The translations under genes were made by a program, and so were the position numbers. DNA of 64,000 bases, from NCBI RefSeq assembly GCF_036825535.1, contig NZ_CP098813.1, positions 1,426,001 through 1,490,000 on the forward strand, written 5' to 3'. Shown piece after piece: positions 34,508 to 44,358 of this stretch. How positions within the stretch are numbered: position 1 is the first letter of the stretch; each line of letters begins with the position of its first letter. The DNA comes from Parasalinivibrio latis (lineage in GTDB: Bacteria; Pseudomonadota; Gammaproteobacteria; Enterobacterales; Vibrionaceae). The notes beneath the pieces are model-generated. The model made no database searches, had not been told where the DNA came from, and worked only from the letters and a program-made list of their open reading frames with translations.

Positions 34508-35866
34508 TTGATCACTGTAGATAAAAGTGGTGGTCTGAGCTTCCGGGTGTCCAACGTCAGTGGAGAAACCCGGGATCATAAAGTTGAATTCTTTCTTTTC
34601 TTGCCTGGTGAATTGCACTTCTCTTCAGACTTTATGAATGAAGACACGTTCTACCAGACAGTACTTTCCGGAAGTCGTACATACTACACGTACCGCTACC
34701 ACCTCCCATTGGTACACAGCCGGCTTGCCAGCCGGGACAATATGTCTTCTGAACAGTACCGGTTGAGCCTCAGCCTGTTCGCATTCCAGTTTGCGTTGTC
34801 ACTGGAAAAAACGTCCCAGCGGTTTAAAGAGGTTGAAGGGGAGAGTGAAGATGAGGTAATGGAGCAACTGGAAGACATTATTTCCCTGTCGCAGGATTTC
34901 CTCCGTCGCCTTCGCCGTTACCGGCCAAAAGAAGAAAAACTGAAAAAGTACTACGCCAATATTGATAACTATTTATCGTGGTTTACGGAACAGTGTTTCC
35001 TATCACTGCTTGCGCACATGCCCCGATCAAAGTCGTATGGGGAAATACGCCAGCGTCTGGTGTCTCTCTGTGAGGATGAGATTGCCTACAGGGCAGAGCA
35101 CAGGTACAACTCTGAACAGGTGCAGAATGACTCTACGCGCCTCACCAACAAAATGCGCCTGCTGCGCCGTCTGATTGAATACCCCATTACCATCCGGGAA
35201 CGACAGGTGGTACTTGGTAACAACATCAAGAAAGTGGTCAAGGGCATTGCAACGGCATTTATCATGGTGTTTGTTACCCTGGGCGTCACCAAAGCCCGGC
35301 ACTTGTTGGGGGAGATAACCCTTTCATTCCTGCTGCTGATTGCCGGTGTTTACGCACTGCGTGAAGTGTTTAAGGATGACCTGCGCGATTTGCTGTGGAG
35401 TTGGATTCGCAAGGGACGCCCACGTTGGCGTAAAGAATTTCTGGATTCAACCTCGGGCGCAAAAATCGGGCGTCAGCTGGAATGGCTGGATTACTCTACC
35501 TATGAAAAGCTGCCGGACTCTATTCGTAAGGCACGCCGTGGAAAAGTAACACACCGGGAGGAGACCGTAGTCTGCTTCAAAACCAATACCCAGATGGCAC
35601 CGACCAAGTTTCTGAGCGGTTATGATATGACCAGGGAAATCTGGCAATTCGACCTGCGTTCCCTCTCTCGGTTGATGGACCGCGGTGCGCAGAAGATTTA
35701 CCAATTGAAAGACGGGCAGGTAAGCCGCGATTCAATTGAGAAACGTCACCAGTTGAACCTGATAATCAGGGAAACTGACCAGCATGGCAAAGAAACTATC
35801 CGACGCTGGAAAATCAATGTTAACCGTTCCAAAGTGGTCGATATTGAAGAAGTACTGGGTGTTTAA
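34508..35866 (+). CDS. Membrane protein of unknown function with TTG start
   Basis: A 452-residue protein. The start is TTG at 34508 with GAGGTG just upstream; no ATG or GTG lies nearby in frame. The N-terminal 240 residues are soluble and charged (a helical coiled-coil-like part around 95-150), two membrane helices lie at about 245-261 and 268-286, and a basic C-terminal domain of about 160 residues follows, with EIWQFDLRSLSRLMDRGAQK. The two-helix hairpin means both ends are on the same side, probably the cytoplasm. No known family comes to mind. Its stop codon overlaps the dnaE2 stop on the other strand. Confidence 0.8.
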   Translation: MITVDKSGGLSFRVSNVSGETRDHKVEFFLFLPGELHFSSDFMNEDTFYQTVLSGSRTYYTYRYHLPLVHSRLASRDNMSSEQYRLSLSLFAFQFALSLEKTSQRFKEVEGESEDEVMEQLEDIISLSQDFLRRLRRYRPKEEKLKKYYANIDNYLSWFTEQCFLSLLAHMPRSKSYGEIRQRLVSLCEDEIAYRAEHRYNSEQVQNDSTRLTNKMRLLRRLIEYPITIRERQVVLGNNIKKVVKGIATAFIMVFVTLGVTKARHLLGEITLSFLLLIAGVYALREVFKDDLRDLLWSWIRKGRPRWRKEFLDSTSGAKIGRQLEWLDYSTYEKLPDSIRKARRGKVTHREETVVCFKTNTQMAPTKFLSGYDMTREIWQFDLRSLSRLMDRGAQKIYQLKDGQVSRDSIEKRHQLNLIIRETDQHGKETIRRWKINVNRSKVVDIEEVLGV

Positions 35867-38800
35867 TGAAAATCACGGGATTTGACGGCGAGCTTGTTAA
35901 TTTCTGCCGTCATATCCTCCATCTTCCCAGCGATGAGATGAATTACTTCCCCGTCTTTTTCCACAATGCCGCTGACTTTCAGGATCTTTGAAGTAAGGAA
36001 AGGCACGCTCTGCGCCCGGGCAGTTGCCAGCCAGACGACCACATTGATGTTCCCAGTCTGGTCTTCCAGTGTCACAAAGGTGACTCCGCTTGATGTTCCC
36101 GGACGCTGACGCCCGGTCACTACGCCTACCACAGTAGCGACGGCACCATGCCGGACATTTACCAGATCTTTCGCCAGGGTATGCCGGCCAAGCCGTCCGG
36201 CTTCATCGAGCAGGGTGATAGGATGTTTCCCAAGTGTCAGGCCGGTTGAATCATAATCTTCCATCAGGTTATCCAGTTCGCTGGGGGATGGAAGTGCCTC
36301 ATCCTGAAGGGGGGCTCCCTGGGATGCCTGCAGGTAAATGGGCAAGTGGACACTTTCATCCATCATCTGCCACCTGGCGTTAAAACGGTTACCGGCAATT
36401 CCCTGCGTGGCATTGGCGCTGGCAAGGGCTTCCAAATCTCGCTTGTTAACACCAAAAGCACTGAGCTCATGAAGGGCTTGAAAACCGTTTTCAGGCCGGA
36501 CATTGACCAAATGGTCGGAACAGCTTTTTGCCAACCCTTTTACCAGCCTCATGCCAAGCTGGATAGCCATGCCGCGGGGTGTGGCGGTAAGGGTATGATC
36601 CCACTCACTGTTGTTGATGCAGACTGGCAGCACTTCCACCTGGTGCCGGATGGCGTCCTGAATTAACTGGGAAGGTGAATAGAAACCCATAGGCTGGCTG
36701 TTCAGCAAACCGCAATAGAAAGCTGCGGGATAATAATATTTCAGCCAGGATGACACGTAAGCCAGTACTGCAAAGGATGCGCTGTGGGATTCTGGGAAGC
36801 CGTATTCGCCGAATCCTTGTATCTGCCGGTAAAGCTGTTCGGCAAAATGGCTGGGGTAGCCCCGGCTCTCCATGCCGTCAATCAGCTTTGAACGGAACTT
36901 TTCCAGATAGCCGGTTTTTTTCCACGATGCCATAGCCCGGCGTAGCTGATCAGCTTCACCCCCGGTAAAACCGGCGGCAACCATCGCCAGTTGGATAACC
37001 TGTTCCTGGAAAATAGGGACACCCATGGTGCGCTCCAATACGCCACGAACCTCCTCTGAAGGGTAAGAGACCTTTTCAATTCCCCAGCGACGTCTGAGGA
37101 AAGGGTGGACCATGTCTCCCTGAATTGGGCCCGGGCGGACAATCGCGATCTGGATAACCAAGTCGTAATAACTTTTTGGCTTCAGGCGTGGCAACATGCT
37201 CATTTGCGCCCGGGATTCAATCTGGAATACCCCGACGGAATCGCCGTGCTGGAGCATGTTGTAAACCTTGGGGTCATCGCCCATATTGCCGATATCTGCC
37301 AACGTAAGGCGACGGCGATGGTGGATTTCGAGTAAATCCAGTGTCTTCCGTATTGCGGTCAGCATACCAAGAGCCAGGATATCCACCTTTAGCAATTTCA
37401 GGGTTTCAAGGTCGTCTTTATCCCACTGGATAACCGTTCGGTCAGCCATGGCAGCGTTTTCAATCGGTACCAATTCGTGCAACGGCCCCGCAGAAATCAC
37501 AAACCCGCCCACATGCTGGGAGAGGTGACGTGGGAAACCTTTAATCTCATTTACCAGTTTCAGCAGCCACTGCCCGGTATGTGATGTCGTACTGAGCCCA
37601 AGGCTGGAAAGTTGCTCGGTTTTATCCAGGGATCTGTCCCTGTGGTTGATATTCTTGATAAAAAAATCAAGCTGGGTTTCACAGATGCCAAGTGCTTTTC
37701 CCACATCCCGCAGGGCACTTTTAAACCTGTAGGTAATAACGGTGGCTGCCAGTGCAGCACGGTTTCGGCCATATTTCTGGTAAATGTACTGGAACACTTC
37801 CTCCCGGCGCTGGTGCTCGAAATCAACGTCGATATCCGGCGGCTCATTGCGCTCTTTCGAAATAAAACGTTCGAACAGTACGTTGATTTGCTCTGGGTTG
37901 ACTGCGGTAATTCCCAGACAATAGCAGACCACTGAGTTGGCGGCTGAACCCCGGCCCTGATAGAGGATCTGCCGGGAGCGGGCAAAATGGACAATATCGT
38001 GGATAGTCAGGAAAAAGTACTCGTACTGGAGCTCAGCAATCAGTGTAAGTTCTTTCTCTATTGTTTCCCTGATCTGCGGTTTGAGGTTACGCCCGAACCT
38101 TTCCCGGATACCGCGTTCAACAAGATGCCGCAACCAGGAGGTGGCAGTAAAGCCGGGAGGGACAAGCTCTGCCGGGTACTGGTAGCGCAATTCATCAAGG
38201 GAAAAATAGCAACGGCCTGCAACGCGGCGGGTTTCTTCAAGCCATGCCGTGGGGTAGAGCTTGGCAAGTTTATCCAGGGGTTTCAGTACCTTTTCGGTAT
38301 TACCGCACAAAGTAGTTCCGCACTGGGAGATAGGGGTGTTGGTTCGTATAGCGGTCAGTACATCGTGAAGTGGCTGGCGGCTGGTGTCATGCATCTGGAC
38401 ATGGTTGGTGCTGACTACCGGGCAATTCAACTGCTCAGACAGGGTTTCAATTTTTGATAGGTAAGCCTGTTCTTGCGGGCGCAGCAGCCGGGATGCCCCA
38501 ATCCATAACCGGCGGGGAAAGCGTTTTTTAAGCCAGGATGCAAAACCGGCCTGATCCCTGTTTGAACCAGGGTAGCAGGGTACCCAGATGCAGAGGCAGT
38601 GGGCTATTTTGTTAAAATCCTCCCGCTCGATCCGGTATTTCCCTTTTGGGCTGCGCGTGCGCCCGGTGGTGATGAGGGTACAGAGTTCTACCCAACCTTC
38701 CTTGTTTGGGCAAAGGAGCACCAGAGTTTCACCTTCCAGCAGGAATTCTGACCCGACTATCAGTTTTATCGCAAGTTTCTCATCTTCAATCGCCCGGAAG

Positions 38801-38961
38801 GCTTTTACCACACCGGCGACCGAACACTCATCAGTAATTGCCAATGCCTGATAGCCGAGCCTGTCCGCTTGGATAATTAACTCTTCAGGATGGGAGGCGC
38901 CGGTAAGGAAACTGAAATTGGTGTTGCAGTGAAGCTCTGCATAACCGGTGTTTTCAACCAT
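35863..38961 (-). CDS. dnaE2: Error-prone DNA polymerase DnaE2 (ImuC)
   Basis: Alpha subunit-type polymerase for SOS mutagenesis, 1032 residues from the ATG at 38961, which overlaps the imuB stop (TGATG). N-terminal PHP domain (AELHCNTNFSFLTGASHPEEL); catalytic acidic motif in PPDIDVDFEHQRR; thumb and finger regions with GVFQIESRAQMSML and VIQIAIVRPGPIQG; a C-terminal OB domain. Length is normal for DnaE2. Last gene of the operon that starts with a LexA box. Confidence 0.95.
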   Translation of the reverse strand: MVENTGYAELHCNTNFSFLTGASHPEELIIQADRLGYQALAITDECSVAGVVKAFRAIEDEKLAIKLIVGSEFLLEGETLVLLCPNKEGWVELCTLITTGRTRSPKGKYRIEREDFNKIAHCLCIWVPCYPGSNRDQAGFASWLKKRFPRRLWIGASRLLRPQEQAYLSKIETLSEQLNCPVVSTNHVQMHDTSRQPLHDVLTAIRTNTPISQCGTTLCGNTEKVLKPLDKLAKLYPTAWLEETRRVAGRCYFSLDELRYQYPAELVPPGFTATSWLRHLVERGIRERFGRNLKPQIRETIEKELTLIAELQYEYFFLTIHDIVHFARSRQILYQGRGSAANSVVCYCLGITAVNPEQINVLFERFISKERNEPPDIDVDFEHQRREEVFQYIYQKYGRNRAALAATVITYRFKSALRDVGKALGICETQLDFFIKNINHRDRSLDKTEQLSSLGLSTTSHTGQWLLKLVNEIKGFPRHLSQHVGGFVISAGPLHELVPIENAAMADRTVIQWDKDDLETLKLLKVDILALGMLTAIRKTLDLLEIHHRRRLTLADIGNMGDDPKVYNMLQHGDSVGVFQIESRAQMSMLPRLKPKSYYDLVIQIAIVRPGPIQGDMVHPFLRRRWGIEKVSYPSEEVRGVLERTMGVPIFQEQVIQLAMVAAGFTGGEADQLRRAMASWKKTGYLEKFRSKLIDGMESRGYPSHFAEQLYRQIQGFGEYGFPESHSASFAVLAYVSSWLKYYYPAAFYCGLLNSQPMGFYSPSQLIQDAIRHQVEVLPVCINNSEWDHTLTATPRGMAIQLGMRLVKGLAKSCSDHLVNVRPENGFQALHELSAFGVNKRDLEALASANATQGIAGNRFNARWQMMDESVHLPIYLQASQGAPLQDEALPSPSELDNLMEDYDSTGLTLGKHPITLLDEAGRLGRHTLAKDLVNVRHGAVATVVGVVTGRQRPGTSSGVTFVTLEDQTGNINVVVWLATARAQSVPFLTSKILKVSGIVEKDGEVIHLIAGKMEDMTAEINKLAVKSRDFH

Positions 38962-40361
38962 CAGCAGAAGACCCCGTGCTGGTACCAGCGACCGTCGCTT
39001 TCCCGAAATACCCAGATAAGCTGGCCATTGGCAAAGCGTGCGGTGTAATAGTCCCGCTTTACGGCATCCTTGTCCCACCACCCGCAACTTACCCGTTCTG
39101 GCCCGGCAATCAGGACGGGTTTCCGGCTGAGAGGCTTGGGCTCGCTGAACAGAATGGTCGGCCGGTTTAGCTGGGGTTCAAGGGGAGCCGGTTCTGTCAG
39201 TGGAGGAATGGTCATCATTGCCTTTTCGGGACGGTGGTCGCTGGCAAGGGAGAGGCTGAAGATATTGCTGTCACCCACCTTAGCCTTGAGCAGGTTAATC
39301 AGCTCTGCCGGTGTCAGGGTGCCTGACTGGGTAGAAAAGAGATCCAGTGTCGGCTCCTGCTTCTTGAGCAGGGAATCAGCTTTGAGGGCGATGTGGGTGA
39401 CAGGGGCGGCAAGTGTCAGCTTTTCAAATTTAAGCTGTGCCAGTTGCAGCCAGATCCGGCTTTTGTCTTCCGGGAAAGCGGCGACCAGCGTCAGCCGGAG
39501 CTCCGGGTGATCCTCACTCTGGGTAAGAACCAGTTCCAGGGCCGGTACCACACTGCCTCTGATAGTCAGGAAGGCTTCCATATCTGACAGCATCCGGCGC
39601 AGGGGAAAGAGCAGGGCGTCAGTATTGTCAGCGGAGAAAAGCAATTCGATCTTCTGGTTATATTTATCCGGCGGTGAAAACCAGCGGAAGCTCTCGGGGT
39701 GTTTACCCTGTAATTTAAGCAGGTGCTCTGTCATTTCCTGGCCGAAACGTTGTCCCAGCTCTGCACGCGACAGGGAAAAAAGTTGTTTACCGTAATGAAT
39801 ACCTACCCGATGCAGTTTTTCAGCGTGGCCTCCCGGTAAATCCAGGGTGGTCACCGGAAGGGTTGCCAGTGCCTTGATCGTGGTGTCGTTATCATTGATT
39901 ACCCGGTTACAGCCGGTTTTTGCCAATACCCGGGCTGCGGTAGCGACCGGGCAAAAACAGTAGTGAAACTGAACCTGTTGTGAGGCAAGAATCGCGTTGA
40001 TTTTGCTTTGGAATACCTCTACTGAACCATAGAGTTTCAGCATAGGGGTGACCCTTGTCAGTATTCCGTCAGGCGGGAACAAACAGAGCTCAGCACTGAC
40101 GGTGTAAAGCTGCCAGGCAAGGTAGGAAAGGTGGTTTTTTTCCTGTGCAAGGTCATATTTACAGACTGCCAGTTCATGGCAAAGAGATGCTGAGGTAGCC
40201 ATACCCATGCCGGGTACGATGCCTGCGTCCCTGGCGGGGATGTTGCACTGTACTACCTGGTGGCTTTGTTCATTGACGATGATGACTGCCTGATCGTATC
40301 CGGCAGTCCGTTGCAGGCTATCCAGCTGCAATTGGGGAAAATGGAGGTAGAGCCACAGCAT
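38961..40361 (-). CDS. imuB: Y-family-like polymerase homologue ImuB
   Basis: DinB/UmuC-like protein of 466 residues that bridges DnaE2 and the beta clamp in SOS mutagenesis; the family as a rule lacks the catalytic acidic residues of true Y polymerases. It starts MLWLYLHFPQLQLDSLQ and has GIVPGMGMATSASLCHEL in the palm region. The C-terminal part is long and carries a likely clamp/DnaE2 binding region. It overlaps imuA by one base and dnaE2 by one base. Confidence 0.93.
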   Translation of the reverse strand: MLWLYLHFPQLQLDSLQRTAGYDQAVIIVNEQSHQVVQCNIPARDAGIVPGMGMATSASLCHELAVCKYDLAQEKNHLSYLAWQLYTVSAELCLFPPDGILTRVTPMLKLYGSVEVFQSKINAILASQQVQFHYCFCPVATAARVLAKTGCNRVINDNDTTIKALATLPVTTLDLPGGHAEKLHRVGIHYGKQLFSLSRAELGQRFGQEMTEHLLKLQGKHPESFRWFSPPDKYNQKIELLFSADNTDALLFPLRRMLSDMEAFLTIRGSVVPALELVLTQSEDHPELRLTLVAAFPEDKSRIWLQLAQLKFEKLTLAAPVTHIALKADSLLKKQEPTLDLFSTQSGTLTPAELINLLKAKVGDSNIFSLSLASDHRPEKAMMTIPPLTEPAPLEPQLNRPTILFSEPKPLSRKPVLIAGPERVSCGWWDKDAVKRDYYTARFANGQLIWVFRESDGRWYQHGVFC

Positions 40362-41050
40362 TAACGGTGAAGCCTTACGATATTGCCGGTGTGATTTGCC
40401 GAAATGTTTTCCTGCTGTTGGCTGTTATATCCCGGTTGGGAAAATTGGAATACATCAATTAATACCGGTGAGGAAGGTAAACCCTTTTGCTTGGCTACCC
40501 GAATATGAAGCTGATTCTGGCTTGGGGAAAGTATTAAACGACAGGCGATAGGCAACGCCGTTTCCATACTTGAGGCTGATGTCAGCACGAATATCCGGCT
40601 GTGATTTTCCTGTGCCGCCAGTTGGAGGCGTTTGGCCTGTGTCACACTCAGGGGGGATGCCCAGAGTATAACCGTCCGGCAACAGCCGCTTTTCAAAGAC
40701 TGCTCAGCACACCATAAGGCTGATGCAGGATCGCAGTTGATGATCGCTACCTTTTTCAGGTCGATCCCGGCTTCAACGAGAGGATGGGGGTTGAGGTGCC
40801 CGGGAAGGTTGATCACAAGAGCAATATGGTCATTTTGAAGTTGTGTTTGTAATGCAGGAAGCAGCAGGGCAAATTCACCAATGGCCTGCTGGGTACAGGA
40901 GAGTTCAATGCAGCCGGATGCCGGCCATCCCCCATGCAGGGCATGGTCCAGGTTGCTAAAACCGGTAGGGTCTGAATGTGCTGCATCCTGGTGAAGTTGA
41001 TTGGCAAACCAGATTTGCGAGCGGTGCTGCTTCAGAATTGCATCGATCAT
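40361..41050 (-). CDS. imuA: SOS mutagenesis protein ImuA (SulA/RecA-like)
   Basis: First gene of imuA-imuB-dnaE2, 229 residues: MIDAILKQHRSQIWFANQL, then a RecA-like core with GWPASGCIELSC. ImuA is a RecA-like accessory factor of the mutasome; a Walker A motif is not intact, as usual for this group. The LexA box at 41061-41076 lies 11 bases before the start. Confidence 0.92.
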   Translation of the reverse strand: MIDAILKQHRSQIWFANQLHQDAAHSDPTGFSNLDHALHGGWPASGCIELSCTQQAIGEFALLLPALQTQLQNDHIALVINLPGHLNPHPLVEAGIDLKKVAIINCDPASALWCAEQSLKSGCCRTVILWASPLSVTQAKRLQLAAQENHSRIFVLTSASSMETALPIACRLILSPSQNQLHIRVAKQKGLPSSPVLIDVFQFSQPGYNSQQQENISANHTGNIVRLHR

Positions 41051-41060
41051 AAAATAACCA

Positions 41061-41076
41061 CTGTATGTTTATACAG
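41061..41076. promoter_or_regulatory. LexA (SOS) box of the imuA operon
   Basis: CTGTATGTTTATACAG fits the LexA consensus CTG-N10-CAG with an AT-rich, almost fully palindromic centre. On the minus strand it includes TATAAA, which could be the promoter -10. It is 11 bases from the imuA ATG. Confidence 0.9.
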
Positions 41077-41129
41077 TAATTCTATGCCCTGATTTTCACT
41101 AGCGCAAGAAGATGAGCATCTTCTTAAAC

Positions 41130-41156
41130 AAAAAAAGCCATCACCGAAGTGATGGC
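41130..41156 (-). terminator. Terminator of ectABC-ask
   Basis: Perfect 8-bp stem GCCATCAC/GTGATGGC with loop CGAA, followed on the minus strand by a T-run (TTTTTT). It lies 37 bases beyond the ask stop. Confidence 0.85.
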
Positions 41157-41192
41157 AAGGGCACTATCAATACAAAAGAAAACTATGGGTCG

Positions 41193-42629
41193 CTATGCCG
41201 CTGTGATGGTTGCAAGGTGGGCTGAAGCTGTCTTCTCCCCGTTTTCGACAAACGCGGCATGAAGTGCTTTCACGGTATCTTGGTATTCCACATCACGGAC
41301 GACGTACTGAACGTCTACATTCCTCATGGAAGCATGGGCAGCTTTAGGGGTAATGCCCAGTTTGAGTAACGCAAGCAAGCCTTCGCTCAGGGTAATGTTT
41401 GTGTCGATATGGCAACCAATCACAGAAACCAGTGCGACACGTTTTCCGGACACCTGAGCATCCGGCCGGATGGCTTTGGCTTTTTCCAGAATCCGGTTTT
41501 GGATGGCGGTTGGGCCAGCGAGATAATACGTCAGTGAATTGGCGTTCATCTCTTTACTGATAAGGCGAATATTTTCCCTTCGGATAACCTGGATCAGCTC
41601 GTAGCCGATGTCTTCCATATTGCCGACAGCATTTTGGTCGAACAGGTGAAGCGCCAGGACATTTTCTTTGCCAGCGATAATCTGTACTTGCTGCTGTTTG
41701 GGTTTGTACAGCCCGGAGATCAGTGTGCCGTTATGCTCCGGCTCAAAGGTATTTTTAACCTGGAGGTGAATACCGGCAGCGCGCAGTCCTGATGCCGCAT
41801 GTGGGTGGATCGCTTCCATCCCAAGGTTTGCCAACTGGTCTGCAACATCGTAGTTGCTGTCACCAATTGGACGGACATTTTCTACCCCAACCAGTCGGGG
41901 ATCTGCACTTGAAAGATGATATTCCTTATGGATAACCGCGGTGTGAGCTTTGGTAACAGTCGCCAGACGACTGAGAGTCATCTCGCTGTATCCACGGTCA
42001 TAAGTGCGCATTAGTCCTTCTCTGCAACAAACATAACCGGTAACGATCGGCAGTGTGGCAGAGAGATCAATATCAACCATTGCTTCATGTAACACCTCGT
42101 CTACAGATTTATCCATGTCACTGTGCCAGCCGGACAGGTCCACAAAAGTGGCCTGGAGGCCAACGGTCTGTGCCAGCAGTGCCGTATTGAACGCACTATG
42201 TGCTTCACCAATACCAGCCAGCATTTCGCGAAGTTGCGGCAGATGATCTTCCAGGTAGAATTGGCTGAACTTGCAGGTGTGCAGAATACTTTCAATACAA
42301 CCCGCTACACCTTCCAGGCGTTCAGTGATAAAAGTATCTGCCTTGTTTCGGTAATAGGGGTCTGCGAAGATATTGCCGTTGATCAGCAGCATTCGCTGGC
42401 GCAGCGCATCCAGATTATCTCGCCACTGTTCGTCGCCTGCTTCAACCAAACGGAAAATTCCCGGATTGCCCGAACGCTTACACTCCAGCAATGCATCCGT
42501 GATGCCACTGTAGGCAGAGACAACCAGAATACGTTGGTACGGGTTTTCGGGATAAAGCAGGATGTTATTGATGACGGCATCAAATGCCGTCATCGATGTA
42601 CCGCCGATCTTTTCAACGGTATGAGTCAT
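41193..42629 (-). CDS. ask: Aspartate kinase of the ectoine operon
   Basis: Aspartokinase dedicated to ectoine synthesis (Ask_Ect group), 478 residues. N-terminal kinase motif VEKIGGTSMTAFD, then ARLATVTKAHTAVIHKEYH-type active-site region (SRLATVTKAHTAVI), and C-terminal ACT domains (QQVQIIAGKENVLALHL). Such kinases are thought to escape lysine/threonine feedback, letting the cell fill the aspartate semialdehyde pool that EctB uses. It lies 21 bases after ectC. Confidence 0.94.
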   Translation of the reverse strand: MTHTVEKIGGTSMTAFDAVINNILLYPENPYQRILVVSAYSGITDALLECKRSGNPGIFRLVEAGDEQWRDNLDALRQRMLLINGNIFADPYYRNKADTFITERLEGVAGCIESILHTCKFSQFYLEDHLPQLREMLAGIGEAHSAFNTALLAQTVGLQATFVDLSGWHSDMDKSVDEVLHEAMVDIDLSATLPIVTGYVCCREGLMRTYDRGYSEMTLSRLATVTKAHTAVIHKEYHLSSADPRLVGVENVRPIGDSNYDVADQLANLGMEAIHPHAASGLRAAGIHLQVKNTFEPEHNGTLISGLYKPKQQQVQIIAGKENVLALHLFDQNAVGNMEDIGYELIQVIRRENIRLISKEMNANSLTYYLAGPTAIQNRILEKAKAIRPDAQVSGKRVALVSVIGCHIDTNITLSEGLLALLKLGITPKAAHASMRNVDVQYVVRDVEYQDTVKALHAAFVENGEKTASAHLATITAA

Positions 42630-42650
42630 GTGCGTGTCCTTGTGCTTTGA

Positions 42651-43043
42651 TTATTCTTCCAGAAGCGGGTAAACGCCATCTTTGTCGTGGATTTCCTGGC
42701 CGGTCAGAGGCGGATTGAATACACATGCCATAACCATGTCTGCACCTTTGTAAGCGCGTAGGTAATGTTCATCATTCTTGTCCAGGATATAGAGTGTGCC
42801 CGGCTTGATAGGGTAAACTTTGCCATCGGCAATAGTCTCAATTTCCCCTTCGCCACTGACGCAATAAACGGATTCCAGATGGTTCTTATAATGGATATGT
42901 GTTTCCGTATCGGCAAAGATGGTAGTGATATGGAAGGAAAAACCCATATTGTCATCTTTCAGTAGCATACGGACACTTTCCCATGTCTCTGATGCTACTC
43001 GTCGCTCACTCTGGCGGCACTCGTCGAGTGTTCTTACAATCAT
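42651..43043 (-). CDS. ectC: L-ectoine synthase
   Basis: Cupin enzyme of 130 residues that closes N-gamma-acetyl-diaminobutyrate to ectoine. It begins MIVRTLDECRQSERRVASETW and has the cupin metal site around ETHIHYKNHLESVYCVSGEGE and the second strand ILDKNDEHYLRA. Length is normal. Cytoplasmic, osmotic stress. Confidence 0.96.
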   Translation of the reverse strand: MIVRTLDECRQSERRVASETWESVRMLLKDDNMGFSFHITTIFADTETHIHYKNHLESVYCVSGEGEIETIADGKVYPIKPGTLYILDKNDEHYLRAYKGADMVMACVFNPPLTGQEIHDKDGVYPLLEE

Positions 43044-43057
43044 TTTGCGTCTTCTCC

Positions 43058-44323
43058 CTAAGAAGCTTTTTTCATTGAGTCTGCGTCAATCTTGGCGGCA
43101 GCCTGCTTGATGATTTCAATACCTGTAGCCAGCTCTTCTGATGTGATAGTGAGAGGGCAGAAAAACTTCACCACATCGTCATTAGGGCCTGCTGTTTCGA
43201 TAATCATATTATTGAAAAAACAGAACTTCTGAATTTCAGCAGCAATTTCGCTACTACGGCAGGTAATTCCTTGCATCAGGCCTCGGCCTTTGTGCTTTTT
43301 GAATACGCTAGGGTGGCGGGCGAGCATAGCCATTAATTCGATTTTGAGTTCTTTTGCTCTTTCCTGGATATGCTGCGCGAAGTCGTTGTTATGCCAATAT
43401 GTTTTAATGGCGGCAGTTGCGGTGACGAAAGCGTGATTGTTACCACGGTAAGTCCCGTTGTGCTCGCCGGGCTTCCAGATATCCAGCTCCGGTTTGAGTA
43501 GGACAATAGCCATAGGCAGTCCGGCACCAGAGATGGATTTTGACAATGTTACGATGTCCGGCTGGATGCCTGCTACTTCGAAACTGAAGAAGGTACCTGT
43601 ACGTCCACAGCCAGCCTGAATATCGTCCGCGATAAGGAGAATGTCATTTTCCTTGCAGATTCGGGCAAGCCCTTGCATCCACTCGATAGACGCGGCGTTA
43701 AGTCCTCCTTCACCCTGTACTGGCTCAAAAATGACAGCCGCCGGTTTATCAAGGCCACTTGAGTTGTCATTGAGCATGGTTTCCAGAATCACGAGGCTGT
43801 CTGCTCCGGGATAACCTTCATAAGGCAGGCGGGTGACGCCGGTTAATGGTATGCCTGCACCATTGCGGTGGTGCTGGTTGCCCGTCGCTGCAAGTGCACC
43901 CAACGTTACACCATGGAAGCCGTTGGTGAATGCGATGATGTTTTGTCGCCCTTTGACCTTACGGGCAAGTTTCATAGCGGCTTCTACCGAGTTTGCACCG
44001 GTTGGGCCGGTAAACTGAACTTTATAATCATAGCCGCGAGGCTGGAGGATATGAGATTCCAGCACTTCAAGAAACTCTGCTTTGGCCTCAGTGTGCATAT
44101 CCAGCCCATGAACAACACCATCACTTTCGATATATTCGAGCAGGGCTTTCTTCATCACTGGATTATTGTGGCCGTAATTCAGTGCACCTGCTCCGGAAAG
44201 GAAGTCCAAGTATTGGTTACCGTCACGGTCAAAAAGCCAGCTTCCCTTCGCTGACTTGAAGGTGACAGGGAAGTTACGCGCATAACACTGAACGTTTGAC
44301 TCTTTCTGGCTAAAAATAGACAT
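43058..44323 (-). CDS. ectB: Diaminobutyrate-2-oxoglutarate transaminase
   Basis: PLP-dependent class III aminotransferase, 421 residues from the ATG at 44323 (a GTG one codon earlier is the alternative). It makes L-2,4-diaminobutyrate from aspartate semialdehyde. Motifs: FTGPTGANSVEAAMKLAR, LIADDIQAGCGRTGTFFSFE with the PLP-binding aspartate, and lysine of SLSKSISGAGLPMA. Confidence 0.96.
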   Translation of the reverse strand: MSIFSQKESNVQCYARNFPVTFKSAKGSWLFDRDGNQYLDFLSGAGALNYGHNNPVMKKALLEYIESDGVVHGLDMHTEAKAEFLEVLESHILQPRGYDYKVQFTGPTGANSVEAAMKLARKVKGRQNIIAFTNGFHGVTLGALAATGNQHHRNGAGIPLTGVTRLPYEGYPGADSLVILETMLNDNSSGLDKPAAVIFEPVQGEGGLNAASIEWMQGLARICKENDILLIADDIQAGCGRTGTFFSFEVAGIQPDIVTLSKSISGAGLPMAIVLLKPELDIWKPGEHNGTYRGNNHAFVTATAAIKTYWHNNDFAQHIQERAKELKIELMAMLARHPSVFKKHKGRGLMQGITCRSSEIAAEIQKFCFFNNMIIETAGPNDDVVKFFCPLTITSEELATGIEIIKQAAAKIDADSMKKAS

Positions 44324-44358
44324 CACAGTCCCTTTATTTGGTCAAAAATCGGAATGAA

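Noticed and set aside
36346..36666. Open frames inside dnaE2 on the plus strand
   Set aside because: All are shadows of a 1032-residue polymerase gene with intact motifs.
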